A stretch of 55,258 bases of DNA from CALMEH01 sp964548225 (GTDB lineage Bacteria > Acidobacteriota > Blastocatellia > Pyrinomonadales > Pyrinomonadaceae): contig CAZJQP010000024.1 in assembly GCA_964548225.1 (NCBI GenBank), positions 1-55,258 on the forward strand, read 5' to 3'. The position numbers were made by a program, and so were the translations under genes. The notes under the pieces are model-generated. The model did no database searches. It was not told the DNA's origin and was given only the letters and a program-made list of their open reading frames with translations. Positions 24,710-32,533 of this stretch are shown in pieces (position 1 is the stretch's first letter; every line of letters begins with the position of its first letter).

Positions 24710-24767
24710 GACTTAAAATCCTGTGTCCCTTGTGGACGTGCGGGTTCGATTCCCGCCCTAAGCACCA
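24710..24767 (+). repeat. attR: 58-bp remnant of tRNA-Leu 3' half
   Basis: Exact copy of 7630-7687, from the anticodon loop to CCA. The 5' half of a tRNA is absent upstream, so this is not a tRNA gene but the right junction of the island. Chromosomal sequence resumes at 24768. Confidence 0.92.
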
Positions 24768-24842
24768 TAATATCAATTAAGTTAAAGGCACTTTTGTAGG
24801 TGTCTTTTTCTTTTTGTAAATATTTTTGGAGTTTGAATAATT

Positions 24843-24873
24843 TTGAAAACCTCTGTTCATTTTCGTGTATAAT
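24843..24873 (+). promoter_or_regulatory. Promoter for the TPR lipoprotein gene
   Basis: TTGAAA (24843-24848), a 19-bp spacer and TATAAT (24868-24873), 33 bases before the ATG at 24907. The spacing is slightly long. Confidence 0.5.
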
Positions 24874-24906
24874 GTAACTCTACAAAATAAAAAAAGGCAA
24901 ATTGTT

Positions 24907-25725
24907 ATGAAACTAATTCAAAAAATGTCTGCTTTATCATTGATATTTTGCCTTTTGCTTCTCGGTTCCGGTTGCTTTGCATTTAAAGATCCCAAAACAA
25001 AAAAGTTAAATCAAATTTTGCAATCGGGCAATGATGCGTTTATCGCCAAGAAATATGATAAAGCGATTGAATTTTATGATGCCGGACTTGTTTTATCTCC
25101 AAAGCACCCAGCTTTTTTGACAAATAAGTCTGTTGCATTACTCAAACGTGCGGCTGAACAATACAATGAATCAATCAAACTTACTGATGAAAAGGAAAAA
25201 ACCATAAATAAAGAAAATGCGAAACTGGATTTTATTCTAGCGGCGGAACTTTCAGACGAATCTGTAAAAATAATCAAAGCCCAAATGACTTTTGAGTTAT
25301 TTGAAACTCAATCGGCAGAAAATTTTAAGTTGAATGCTTTTTCAGCCCGTGCCGATACCTTGCGACTCGTAACAGAAATTGTTGATAACACAAGGGTTGA
25401 CGAAGCGATTGAAGCGGCTAACGAATATATCGAAATGGAAACCGATAAAGAGAAAAAAACAAAAGCGCGTCTCAATCTCGGACAAATGCTGATTAAAACT
25501 CAAAACGGTGAAAAGGCGATTGTCGAATATCGAAAAATACTTGATTCGGATAACGAAAATATCGAAGCTCTGTTAGGTATGGGTTTGGCTTTGACGCAAC
25601 CCGACGAAAAAGAAAAATTTGAAGAATCGAAAATTTATTTGCAGAAATTTGTTGATAAAGCTCCCGCTACGCATCCTTCGATGACGATTGCAAACGAAAT
25701 TCTCAAAACAAAAAGGCAAAGATAA
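24907..25725 (+). CDS. TPR-repeat lipoprotein
   Basis: 272 residues. The N-terminus MKLIQKMSALSLIFCLLLLG ending in SGC is a lipoprotein signal with a lipobox-type LGSGC, so the mature protein would be anchored by Cys23. The body is tetratricopeptide-like: GNDAFIAKKYDKAIEFYDAGLVLSPKHP (first repeat), a charged middle, then KARLNLGQMLIKTQNGEKAIVEYRKILDSDNENIEALLGMGLAL. TPR proteins scaffold other proteins; the partner is unknown. I chose the ATG at 24907 because it gives a complete lipoprotein signal, and the promoter's TATAAT lies upstream of it but inside the longer open frame (24865). It is the first chromosomal gene beyond the island. Confidence 0.8.
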   Translation: MKLIQKMSALSLIFCLLLLGSGCFAFKDPKTKKLNQILQSGNDAFIAKKYDKAIEFYDAGLVLSPKHPAFLTNKSVALLKRAAEQYNESIKLTDEKEKTINKENAKLDFILAAELSDESVKIIKAQMTFELFETQSAENFKLNAFSARADTLRLVTEIVDNTRVDEAIEAANEYIEMETDKEKKTKARLNLGQMLIKTQNGEKAIVEYRKILDSDNENIEALLGMGLALTQPDEKEKFEESKIYLQKFVDKAPATHPSMTIANEILKTKRQR

Positions 25726-25799
25726 AGAAAAATCGTTCATTAGACAATTTTTCAAAATAAAAGCGAAGACTTTGCATCTTTGCGTTAAAAAAATTAACT

Positions 25800-25874
25800 C
25801 CGACTATCAGGTATTTATTTTGGAAAGTTGGCTATTGCTCTGATGGCACAGTTCTTGCCATTCCCGATAGTCGG
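25800..25874 (+). promoter_or_regulatory. Sigma-54 promoter (25844-25858) framed by an inverted repeat
   Basis: TGGCACAGTTCTTGC matches the -24/-12 consensus (TGGCAC, five bases, TTGC) exactly. The inverted repeat CCGACTATC (25800-25808) / GATAGTCGG (25866-25874) brackets it; the right arm would lie at the transcript start. It drives the gene at 25893. The enhancer-binding activator is not in the window. Confidence 0.8.
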
Positions 25875-25892
25875 TAGATTACGGAGGTATTT

Positions 25893-26480
25893 ATGAAAAA
25901 TTTTCAAGTTTTATTGATTTTATTTGTCGCATTTTTATTTGTTCAAAATATTTCGGCGCAGAGCCGTGTTGATCGTGCTTTGATAAAAGAAGCAACGAGA
26001 ATTACGAAAGACAGTTTTCCCGTTTTCACAAGCACACCGAAAGGGGCGCGAATTTATGCCGTTAATGAACCGAATTCGGCTATGCTTGATGCGATTGACG
26101 AAGGTCTAACAGAGCTTTTTAAGATTGCGAAAAAGAATAAATACAAAAACCGTCTAAATTATTCGGATTACACGATTTTTATCGCCAAAGCCGACCGCAC
26201 AAAAGACATCAACAAGAAATATTCGCCTGATATTGCTGTTCCTGCGGCACAATATGCCGGAAGTATTTATGACCAAGGCGGTTTCATTTACGCGGCGGGA
26301 ATGGTTTTAGCTAATAATCCGTGCGCTTTTGTCTTTGCCGAACACACAAAAGATTTAAACCGCGTTTCCGATGTCGTGCGTTTTGAAGGCGAACATCTTG
26401 TTCTCTATCACAACGACCGCAAACGCTACAACGAAACTGCCGACCACAGTCAGGGCGGCGGACATCCGATTCTTCAATAA
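25893..26480 (+). CDS. Secreted hypothetical protein under sigma-54 control
   Basis: 195 residues. A clear Sec signal peptide ends near NISAQS (residue 22). The mature part is a small alpha/beta protein with no membrane segment. Notable blocks are PKGARIYAVNEPNSAMLDAIDEGL, NYSDYTIFIAKADR, FIYAAGMVLANNPCAFVFAEHTK and a His-rich end (GEHLVLYHNDRKRYNETADHSQGGGHP). No family recognised; the His-rich tail might bind metal but that is a guess. ACGGAGG lies 7 bases before ATG. The exact sigma-54 promoter upstream and a second one before the next gene suggest both belong to one stress or envelope regulon. Confidence 0.75.
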   Translation: MKNFQVLLILFVAFLFVQNISAQSRVDRALIKEATRITKDSFPVFTSTPKGARIYAVNEPNSAMLDAIDEGLTELFKIAKKNKYKNRLNYSDYTIFIAKADRTKDINKKYSPDIAVPAAQYAGSIYDQGGFIYAAGMVLANNPCAFVFAEHTKDLNRVSDVVRFEGEHLVLYHNDRKRYNETADHSQGGGHPILQ

Positions 26481-26560
26481 AATGAGAAATGAGAAATACG
26501 AAGCTATGCGCGAGAATTCACATTCTATCTTATTTCTCATTTCTTACCTCTCATTTTGTT
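26481..26560. repeat. ATGAGAA heptamer hairpin, likely terminator
   Basis: Directly after the stop, ATGAGAA repeats face TTTCTCA repeats across an imperfect loop. Same design as 52693-52756. Confidence 0.65.
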
Positions 26561-26682
26561 TTAACCTATTTCGTGCATTGATTAAACCATTTTGTTTGCC
26601 AAAAAAATAGACATCAGACTCAATTACCGTGTAAAATGCGAAAAATGCGTATTTAGTGCGGATTTTTAAGATTTTAATTTTG

Positions 26683-26740
26683 TGGCACAGCCATTGCTAA
26701 TTTACTTCGCGGATGTTGTAGTTTGATAAAATCCGCGAAG
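26683..26740 (+). promoter_or_regulatory. Sigma-54 promoter (26683-26697) and leader hairpin
   Basis: TGGCACAGCCATTGC is an exact -24/-12 match. The transcript would start near 26709 and pass close to an inverted repeat CTTCGCGGAT / ATCCGCGAAG (26706-26740), just before the GGAGG SD. It is the second such promoter within 1 kb. Confidence 0.8.
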
Positions 26741-26755
26741 ATGGAGGTCAAAATT

Positions 26756-27364
26756 ATGGACTTTTGGCGTAAAGCGACCAAAATCTTCGCTCTTTTCTTT
26801 CAGTTCTTTGTAATTTCTATTTCGATAAACGCCCAGACGATTTACGAACTTCCGGCGGGAACGCGAATTCGTGTTCAGATGGACAACGAAATCAATTCAA
26901 AGGTTTCGAGCGTGAACGACACTTTTACATCTGTCGTTTCCGAACCCGTCAAAGTGCGCGAAGCAGTTGTTTTGCCAATCGGCGCAATAATTGACGGACG
27001 AATCACGGCTGTCAAACGTGCCGGAACGGGCAAAATAAATGGAAGTTTGACGCTCGTGTTTGAAATGCTACGGTTTGAAAACGGCGAACGGCGCGAGATT
27101 AACGGAATTTTAGTTAATCAATTAACCGTAAAATCTTCGCCCGCAAAAGATATACTAACTATCTTAGGCAGTGCGGGAATCGGCGCAATTATTGGCGGAG
27201 TTTCCAAATCAAGCACTGGTGCCGGCATCGGCGCAACAGCCGGAACAGGAATCGGTTTAGGCGCAGTCTTCCTAAGAAAAGGAAAAGATGTCCGCATCAA
27301 AGCGCGTGAAGAATTTGAAATAGAATTAACGAAAACCGTAACTCTGCCGGTCAGAGATTACTAA
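26756..27364 (+). CDS. Secreted or membrane-attached protein with glycine-zipper, sigma-54 controlled
   Basis: 202 residues. Signal peptide to about residue 27 (FVISISINAQ). Then comes a beta-rich domain (YELPAGTRIRVQMDNEINSK, PIGAIIDGRITAV, SLTLVFEMLRFENGERREINGIL) that recalls the C-terminal fold of TrbI/VirB10-like proteins and is common in Acidobacteria as a stand-alone protein. A Gly/Ala-rich hydrophobic stretch follows (GIGAIIGGVSKSSTGAGIGA), a glycine-zipper-like membrane element, and a charged end. The ATG at 26756 is preferred over 26723 because GGAGG sits 9 bases before it and the signal peptide begins there. A strong terminator follows. Confidence 0.75.
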   Translation: MDFWRKATKIFALFFQFFVISISINAQTIYELPAGTRIRVQMDNEINSKVSSVNDTFTSVVSEPVKVREAVVLPIGAIIDGRITAVKRAGTGKINGSLTLVFEMLRFENGERREINGILVNQLTVKSSPAKDILTILGSAGIGAIIGGVSKSSTGAGIGATAGTGIGLGAVFLRKGKDVRIKAREEFEIELTKTVTLPVRDY

Positions 27365-27412
27365 AAAGTTTTGTGGAGATTTGGTCGTTGGTCTAACAAC
27401 TTCCGACCGAAT

Positions 27413-27457
27413 AAGAAGCCCGTTGCGAAGGGGAGAGCGCAACGGGCTTCTTTATTT
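27413..27457 (+). terminator. Rho-independent terminator
   Basis: Stem AAGAAGCCCGTTGCG / CGCAACGGGCTTCTT followed by TTATTTT, about 50 bases after the stop of the preceding gene. Confidence 0.88.
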
Positions 27458-27504
27458 TAGAGATGAAGGATGAATAAAATTTATCTCTCATTTCTTCAAA
27501 AAAC

Positions 27505-27534
27505 GGCGGTGAGTTTTAGGCTAAACTCACCGCC
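27505..27534 (-). terminator. Terminator of the DUF5916 gene
   Basis: Perfect 12-bp stem GGCGGTGAGTTT / AAACTCACCGCC, followed on the leftward strand by a run of T, 31 bases beyond the stop at 27566. Confidence 0.82.
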
Positions 27535-27565
27535 AAGTTATGCTTGGAGAAACATAGCAAAGAGC

Positions 27566-30082
27566 TTAGAAACTCTTACGGAAGAGATACGAAAAGCGTA
27601 TGAAAAATGTTCGGCTGTTGCGCTGAAAACCTTGTTCCAAATCGCCCGAATACGGATTGAAACCGTTGTAATTGAAATCATCGTTATAGCCGACATAAAA
27701 TGCTTTGCCTGGACTCGGATTCCAGCCTAAGAGATATTGACCGCTGAAATTTGACGAAAGCGAATCATAGTCGAGCCGCGAACGGACAAAAATAAACCGT
27801 GTGAACTGATAAGTAGCGCGAATCGTCGCAATGTTTGAATCGAACGCGGTTTTATTGGTGTCTTTGCGAACCAAAACATTTTTGTTGTATTCAATGCCGA
27901 TTCGCAAAGGATTTATCGGCTTTAAATCAACCCACGCACTAAAATCGTATTGCTGTCCCGCGCCCGGATCAAGTTTCCCCGAACCGAGTAAAGCCGCCGG
28001 ACTAACACGCGGAAAACGCGGACCACCGCCGAAATCGAAGTCGAAAGTGTTGAAAATCGTGCCTCCGAAAACGCCGAAATAAACTTTTTTGTTGAGTTGT
28101 TTTTCAAAATTTACGCCAAGCCATGCTTGTTTCGTCGAACGCTCGGAATCTCCGAAAAATGCGCCGCTCGTCGGTCGTGAAGGCATTCTTTTCAAACCGA
28201 ATTCTTCCTCGAAAAGCCTTTCGTAACCGATTCCGCCGTTAAAGTTCAAAAAAGTGTTTCCTTGAAACTGAAAATTGACATTACTGCCCCATTCCATTCC
28301 TTGGGAACGACCTTCCCAATCATAGTTCATACTCAAATTATTGAACCAATTTACGCGAATAATCTTGTTTTTCGGTTTCGATTTCGTGCTTAAACGCATT
28401 CCACCGAAAACGTAATTCGTATTCGGGCGGCGATTAAATCCGGCATCGGAGCGATAATCTTTCGAGCGTCCGCCGATTTCGACCGTGTAACCGAAAGTTT
28501 CCGCCGTGTAATCGAGATTAGCAAAATAAGCAACACCGTTGCCCGTGCGGTAATTTTGATAAGAACTGCCCGGATAAAATGTGTTATCAAGAGTAAATCC
28601 ACCACAAATTTCTTGATTTCGGAGCGTTTGCGCCGGATTCAAAGTTGGTTCAAAGTCATTCTCAAAAAAGCATCGGCGCGAGTTCGATCCGGCGACTTGA
28701 AATTGAAAAACCGTTTTATCGTTTAACTTAAATCTGCCGTCGAAACCGGCGACAAGATTTCGCTGTTCGGGAAAACTTCGATAAGTTCCGAAAAATCCTA
28801 TATTGTTTTCTTTGCCAATGTCGCGTTTGACACGCAAAACGCCGAAAGTCGCATTGCGGTCAATAAATTCATCAACGCGGGCGCGTGTAAAAATGTCGTT
28901 GCGGTCGTCTTCACCATAATTGCCCGGTGCTTTGTCCGAAGCAACGAGAAAACCGAAAGAAGTTTTGCCGGTTTTGCCTGTTAATTTTGCGGCAATGTCG
29001 GGATCAACAATTGTCCGCGAATAGAAAACTTGCAAAGGCGTATTGAAAATCTCCGCACCTTCGAGAAAAAATGGACGCTTTTCCTGAAAAAATATTGGGA
29101 AACGCTGGTTTGCGGAAACGACGGGCGCATCGGCTTCGATTTCGGCAAAATCGGGATTATAAGCCAAATCGAGCGTTACATTCGGCGAAACCGTGTATTT
29201 GAGAGTTACACCGATGTCTTGTTTTATCGGTTGATTTACAAAACGGTCGGTTGAACCGTCGGGATAAACACCCAAACGTCTGCCCGTTTCACTGATGGTA
29301 ATGCTCGGCACGACTTCCAGTGTGCGTTCGTATTTGATTTCGTCAAGTCCGGTGATTTTTCCGTGTTTGATTAAAAAACCGGAAACATTACGATCATCCG
29401 GCAACCATTGGTCGAATTCATCATTAAAACGGTCAATGTTGCGAGCAACATTGAACCCCCACATTTTGCCTTTTCCGGCGGTGTAGCGCAAAGATTTGAA
29501 CGGAATTTTAACTTCGACTGCCCAACCCCAATCTTCGATTACGCCTTTCGACTCCATCACGATGTCAATCGAAAAATCTGCGCCGCGTCCTTCGGTGTAA
29601 ATTCCGTCTTGCTGAATGCCGTAAGGATTAAAGCCGAAAACGTAAGCGCGGCGTTGGTCATTGTAGGTGTCGAGCCACATCCGCACGTTGTCTTCACCGA
29701 AAACTTCGTCGCGTTTGGCAACCGTCGCGCGAATTTTGTCTTTTTCGTCCCAACATTTAAAGGCGACGTAGAGATGTTTTTCGTCATACATCATCAAAAC
29801 TTCGGTCGGTTTCGATGCGGGCGTATTGTCGCCCGGATATGTTTGGTAAAAATCTTTGAAAACAGCGGCTTGCTTCCACAGTTCTTCATCAATTTTACCG
29901 TCAATCACAATTCCGACCGAAGTTTTCGGAATCGTTATCGGTTTGGCTTTTTCGGGCGGAATCTCCAACTTTGATTTGGCAGAATTCGTTTTTGAAACCT
30001 CCGTGATATTTGAAACATTGGTTTGTGCTTGGATATAAATCGAAAAAAATATAATGACAAGCAAAGCGTAAAACTTCTTCAT
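27566..30082 (-). CDS. DUF5916 outer-membrane protein with CBM9-like domain
   Basis: 838 residues. Signal peptide (FYALLVIIFFSIYIQAQ, cut near 19). Residues 45-240 are a carbohydrate-binding family 9-like beta-sandwich (IDGKIDEELWKQAAVFKDF, HLYVAFKCWDE, WLDTYNDQRRAYVFGFNPYGIQQDG, WAVEVKIPFKSLRY). The rest (about 250-838) is DUF5916: TLKYTVSPNVTLDLAYNPDF, FPIFFQEKRPFFLEG, then a long beta-barrel-like region ending in aromatic residues (FFIRFSYLFRKSF). Members occur in Bacteroidetes and Acidobacteria next to peptide- or sugar-related genes; function unknown. The upstream region (30083-30200) contains a TTTGACT/AGTCAAA inverted repeat that may be an operator. Confidence 0.88.
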   Translation of the reverse strand: MKKFYALLVIIFFSIYIQAQTNVSNITEVSKTNSAKSKLEIPPEKAKPITIPKTSVGIVIDGKIDEELWKQAAVFKDFYQTYPGDNTPASKPTEVLMMYDEKHLYVAFKCWDEKDKIRATVAKRDEVFGEDNVRMWLDTYNDQRRAYVFGFNPYGIQQDGIYTEGRGADFSIDIVMESKGVIEDWGWAVEVKIPFKSLRYTAGKGKMWGFNVARNIDRFNDEFDQWLPDDRNVSGFLIKHGKITGLDEIKYERTLEVVPSITISETGRRLGVYPDGSTDRFVNQPIKQDIGVTLKYTVSPNVTLDLAYNPDFAEIEADAPVVSANQRFPIFFQEKRPFFLEGAEIFNTPLQVFYSRTIVDPDIAAKLTGKTGKTSFGFLVASDKAPGNYGEDDRNDIFTRARVDEFIDRNATFGVLRVKRDIGKENNIGFFGTYRSFPEQRNLVAGFDGRFKLNDKTVFQFQVAGSNSRRCFFENDFEPTLNPAQTLRNQEICGGFTLDNTFYPGSSYQNYRTGNGVAYFANLDYTAETFGYTVEIGGRSKDYRSDAGFNRRPNTNYVFGGMRLSTKSKPKNKIIRVNWFNNLSMNYDWEGRSQGMEWGSNVNFQFQGNTFLNFNGGIGYERLFEEEFGLKRMPSRPTSGAFFGDSERSTKQAWLGVNFEKQLNKKVYFGVFGGTIFNTFDFDFGGGPRFPRVSPAALLGSGKLDPGAGQQYDFSAWVDLKPINPLRIGIEYNKNVLVRKDTNKTAFDSNIATIRATYQFTRFIFVRSRLDYDSLSSNFSGQYLLGWNPSPGKAFYVGYNDDFNYNGFNPYSGDLEQGFQRNSRTFFIRFSYLFRKSF

Positions 30083-30409
30083 AGCTTACCTCTTTTGAGA
30101 AAATGTATTGTATTTATAAAAAAGAATAGAAATTATCTACTTTTGACTCAAACGCTGTTTAAGTCAAATTGTTTCAATTATTTTAGAAAGTTCGGGATTA
30201 AAACCTGAGATTTGACGCTATTGACAAAATAAATAAGCAACACGCAATGGCAAACTATAGACGAAAAGAAAAGTCTTACTCCTAAAAAGTTAAGAATTCA
30301 TAATTTACATTTTCGCTTAATTCGACAAGCGTCAATTTAGTTTGTCAACACGATTAATCAACATAAAGATTCGATTATTTGTAGATTTTTATTTACCCGA
30401 ACTGAAAAA
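30083..30409. other. Intergenic region between the DUF5916 and DUF4097 genes
   Basis: Holds the promoter area of the leftward DUF5916 gene: a TTTGACT/AGTCAAA inverted repeat around 30138-30165 and a possible TTGAGT, 17 bases, TATTCT promoter. No gene and no strong terminator seen for the DUF4097 transcript that enters from the right. Confidence 0.4.
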
Positions 30410-32227
30410 TCATTTTAGCAATTTGGCATTTCGCACAAAAACCTGTCCTTCAGCTGCATTAATATCAAATCTTGCATTGCCGTTGCCGATGCTTCGCGTC
30501 ATTCCGTCTTTTTCGTCGCTGGTTAAATTAAAACCTTGCGCTTCGATTTCGACATCGGAATAAAAAATTGCGCTCGTATTTTCGGGCAGAGTCAAAACGA
30601 TTTTGCCTTCGTTGGTTTGCGCTGAAAGTTTTTGAAAATCGCCTTCCAAGTCCATTTCGCCGCAATCGGTTTGCGAGATAATTTCGCCTTTGAAACCGAT
30701 TACGCGAACCTTTCCTTCTGAAGTTTTAACAGTCAATTTCCCTTCCGCGTCGCGCACATTGACGGGCAAAGTTGCACCTGTCAAATCAATATCGCCGGAA
30801 ACGCCTTCGAGCCGTATTTCGCGGTTAGTTACGACCCGAAGATTCGACTTTTTTGGCACGAACACCTCAACTACAACGCGATCGGAATCATTCGGAAAAT
30901 TTCCCGTTTCAGGATTTAAAGCTTTGATTTCAACCGATGATTCGGAGTTTTGCGTCTTTACATCAAAAGGGGCTTGGAGACGATTTCTCGAAATTTTCGT
31001 AATTGTATATTTAACTTCCTGTTTGTCCCAGCCGCGAATATTGACGTTACAATTCGGCGCATCAACTTTGACTTTCGGTTTTTCCTTGACAACAAACGAA
31101 CCGTTTTTTCGTTCAACTGAAGAAGAACCGCGGGTAAAATCCATTTCCGCCATTTTCACCTGCATTTCCTGTTGTTTGGCTTGCATTTGCTTAAGTGCTT
31201 CTTCGGATATTTTCGGTGCGATGACAGTGATATTGGTATTTACTTTTTGAGATTCGAGAATCGCCGCGGCAACTTCCTTATCAACCTGTTTCATTTCTTT
31301 GTTCATTTTGCTGACCGAAACATTTTCGTCTTTTTCCCAATCTTCATCATCTTCGCTCTTTTGCGGTAAAAGATTCGTTGCCGGATTCAGATTTTTGCCG
31401 TCCTGTTTGCGTTTAATCGAAAGCCCTCCGTTAACGCTATTGAGCCGAATTTGAACATCACCGTTGCCGATTTTTCCATACAAATCGCGCCCGACATATT
31501 GACCTTTGCGAACGGGCAAACCGAATTCGTTTGAAATATTCCCATTGACCGAATCGGCGCGTAAAGTCGCATTTGCATCAGACGGAATTGTTAAATTAAC
31601 TGTTCCATTAACAGTATTTAGCGAAATTTTACTGCCTGTTTGAAGTTGGTCGAAATCGGCTTCAACCGTGCCGTTGACAGTTGAAAGATTTGCCGCTCCG
31701 CGCAAATTAGTTGCTCTAACCGTGCCGTTGACGGCGGAGGCTCTTGTTGTGTTGTTTGCATTCGTAATACTTATCGAACCGTTGACAGTTTCGATTTCGT
31801 TCAGCACCGCATTTTTCGGAACAGTCAGACGATATTGAACTTCCATTCGTCCGTTGTTGCGCCAATTATTGCCGCCTTCGCGCCGCCAATTATAATCGGT
31901 TTCGACACTGAAAAAATCAGGTTTTGAATCAATTTTTACTTCGGCTTCCGCCAAACGCTCTTTCGTGTCGGCGATTTTTGTTACTTCGAGCTTTACTTGA
32001 TTTGCATCCCAAGTTTCAATCGTAATCGAACCGTTGACGTTTGAAACGCTAACACGCCCGTTGGCATTCAAAGCGTAAGTTTGTTCAAATTTTTCGGTTT
32101 CGTCCAATTTGACGAGTGTCGTCGTATTCGTATCGCCGTAACTTGCCGTATTTGTCGGCGTGTTCGGCACATTGCCTTCTGATGAAAACATCAATCCGGC
32201 GAAAATTATCGTATATAACCAAGACAT
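30410..32227 (-). CDS. DUF4097-family beta-helix protein (putative surface/envelope protein)
   Basis: 605 residues from ATG 32227 (GAGGAG SD 10 bases ahead); the open frame starts further up but has no SD. A short hydrophobic leader (WLYTIIFAGLMFS) is followed by many repeating units of the type VNGSITIETWD, VNGSISITNA, VNGTVRATNLRG, VNGTVEADFD, VNGTVNLTIP. These are the VNG-containing beta-strands of DUF4097, which stack as a right-handed beta-helix. The centre (about 270-370) is a charged helical insertion (KMNKEMKQVDKEVAAAILE, ALKQMQAKQQEMQVKMAEMDF), and a second set of strands follows. Function unknown; such proteins often lie near anti-sigma or PspC-like genes. Confidence 0.8.
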   Translation of the reverse strand: MSWLYTIIFAGLMFSSEGNVPNTPTNTASYGDTNTTTLVKLDETEKFEQTYALNANGRVSVSNVNGSITIETWDANQVKLEVTKIADTKERLAEAEVKIDSKPDFFSVETDYNWRREGGNNWRNNGRMEVQYRLTVPKNAVLNEIETVNGSISITNANNTTRASAVNGTVRATNLRGAANLSTVNGTVEADFDQLQTGSKISLNTVNGTVNLTIPSDANATLRADSVNGNISNEFGLPVRKGQYVGRDLYGKIGNGDVQIRLNSVNGGLSIKRKQDGKNLNPATNLLPQKSEDDEDWEKDENVSVSKMNKEMKQVDKEVAAAILESQKVNTNITVIAPKISEEALKQMQAKQQEMQVKMAEMDFTRGSSSVERKNGSFVVKEKPKVKVDAPNCNVNIRGWDKQEVKYTITKISRNRLQAPFDVKTQNSESSVEIKALNPETGNFPNDSDRVVVEVFVPKKSNLRVVTNREIRLEGVSGDIDLTGATLPVNVRDAEGKLTVKTSEGKVRVIGFKGEIISQTDCGEMDLEGDFQKLSAQTNEGKIVLTLPENTSAIFYSDVEIEAQGFNLTSDEKDGMTRSIGNGNARFDINAAEGQVFVRNAKLLK

Positions 32228-32533
32228 AATTGCATTCTCCTCGTTCGGAATTTTGTATGAATAAAAAGGGCAGATTTTCCCTGTTCTAATCGTAAAACAC
32301 CGCACCGATTTTTTTTGTGACAATTTTTTTTCAATTTATTTTTTAAGACTTTATTAATGCCATTTTGATGATGCTTGTGTTAGACTTAACAGTTGCTCGA
32401 ATCTGATATGAAAAATCAGCCGAACAATTAAAAAGACAACTGTCTTTTAATTCCCAAACATCTGACGAATTTACATAATTTGTCGAATTTGATAGTTTTA
32501 GACATTGATTGACGAGATTTTACGGAGAAAAAA
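32228..32533. other. Divergent intergenic region
   Basis: AT-rich, 306 bp, with promoters for both neighbours presumably inside. Visible: a near-palindrome ATTAAAAAGACAACTGTC then TTTTAAT around 32427-32451, and TACGGAG as SD for the gene at 32534. No gene or RNA recognised. Confidence 0.4.

Larger units (their letters stand above)
7688..24767. mobile_element. Integrative island in tRNA-Leu, about 17 kb, with satellite-like and defence modules
   Basis: Limits come from the 58-bp direct repeat of the tRNA 3' half at both ends and the tyrosine integrase adjacent to the tRNA. The left half is transcribed leftward: integrase, SWIM protein, unknown proteins, terminase-small-like HTH, prim-pol/DUF3987 primase-helicase, excisionase-like HTH, 403-aa unknown. 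The right half is transcribed rightward: type III-like R-M operon with extra genes, AbiE-type toxin-antitoxin, gene fragments. No capsid, tail, portal, relaxase or type IV secretion gene is present. The content (int, alpA-like, primase, cargo) resembles P4/PICI-type phage satellites or integrative mobilizable islands; which of these it is cannot be settled here. Confidence 0.9.

Noticed and set aside
24710..24767. A second tRNA-Leu gene
   Set aside because: Only the 3' 58 bases are present; no acceptor 5' strand or D-arm upstream. It is the attR copy.
29408..29974. 188-codon frame opposite the DUF5916 gene, and a similar 186-codon one opposite the DUF4097 gene
   Set aside because: Both are antisense shadows of genes with clear domains.
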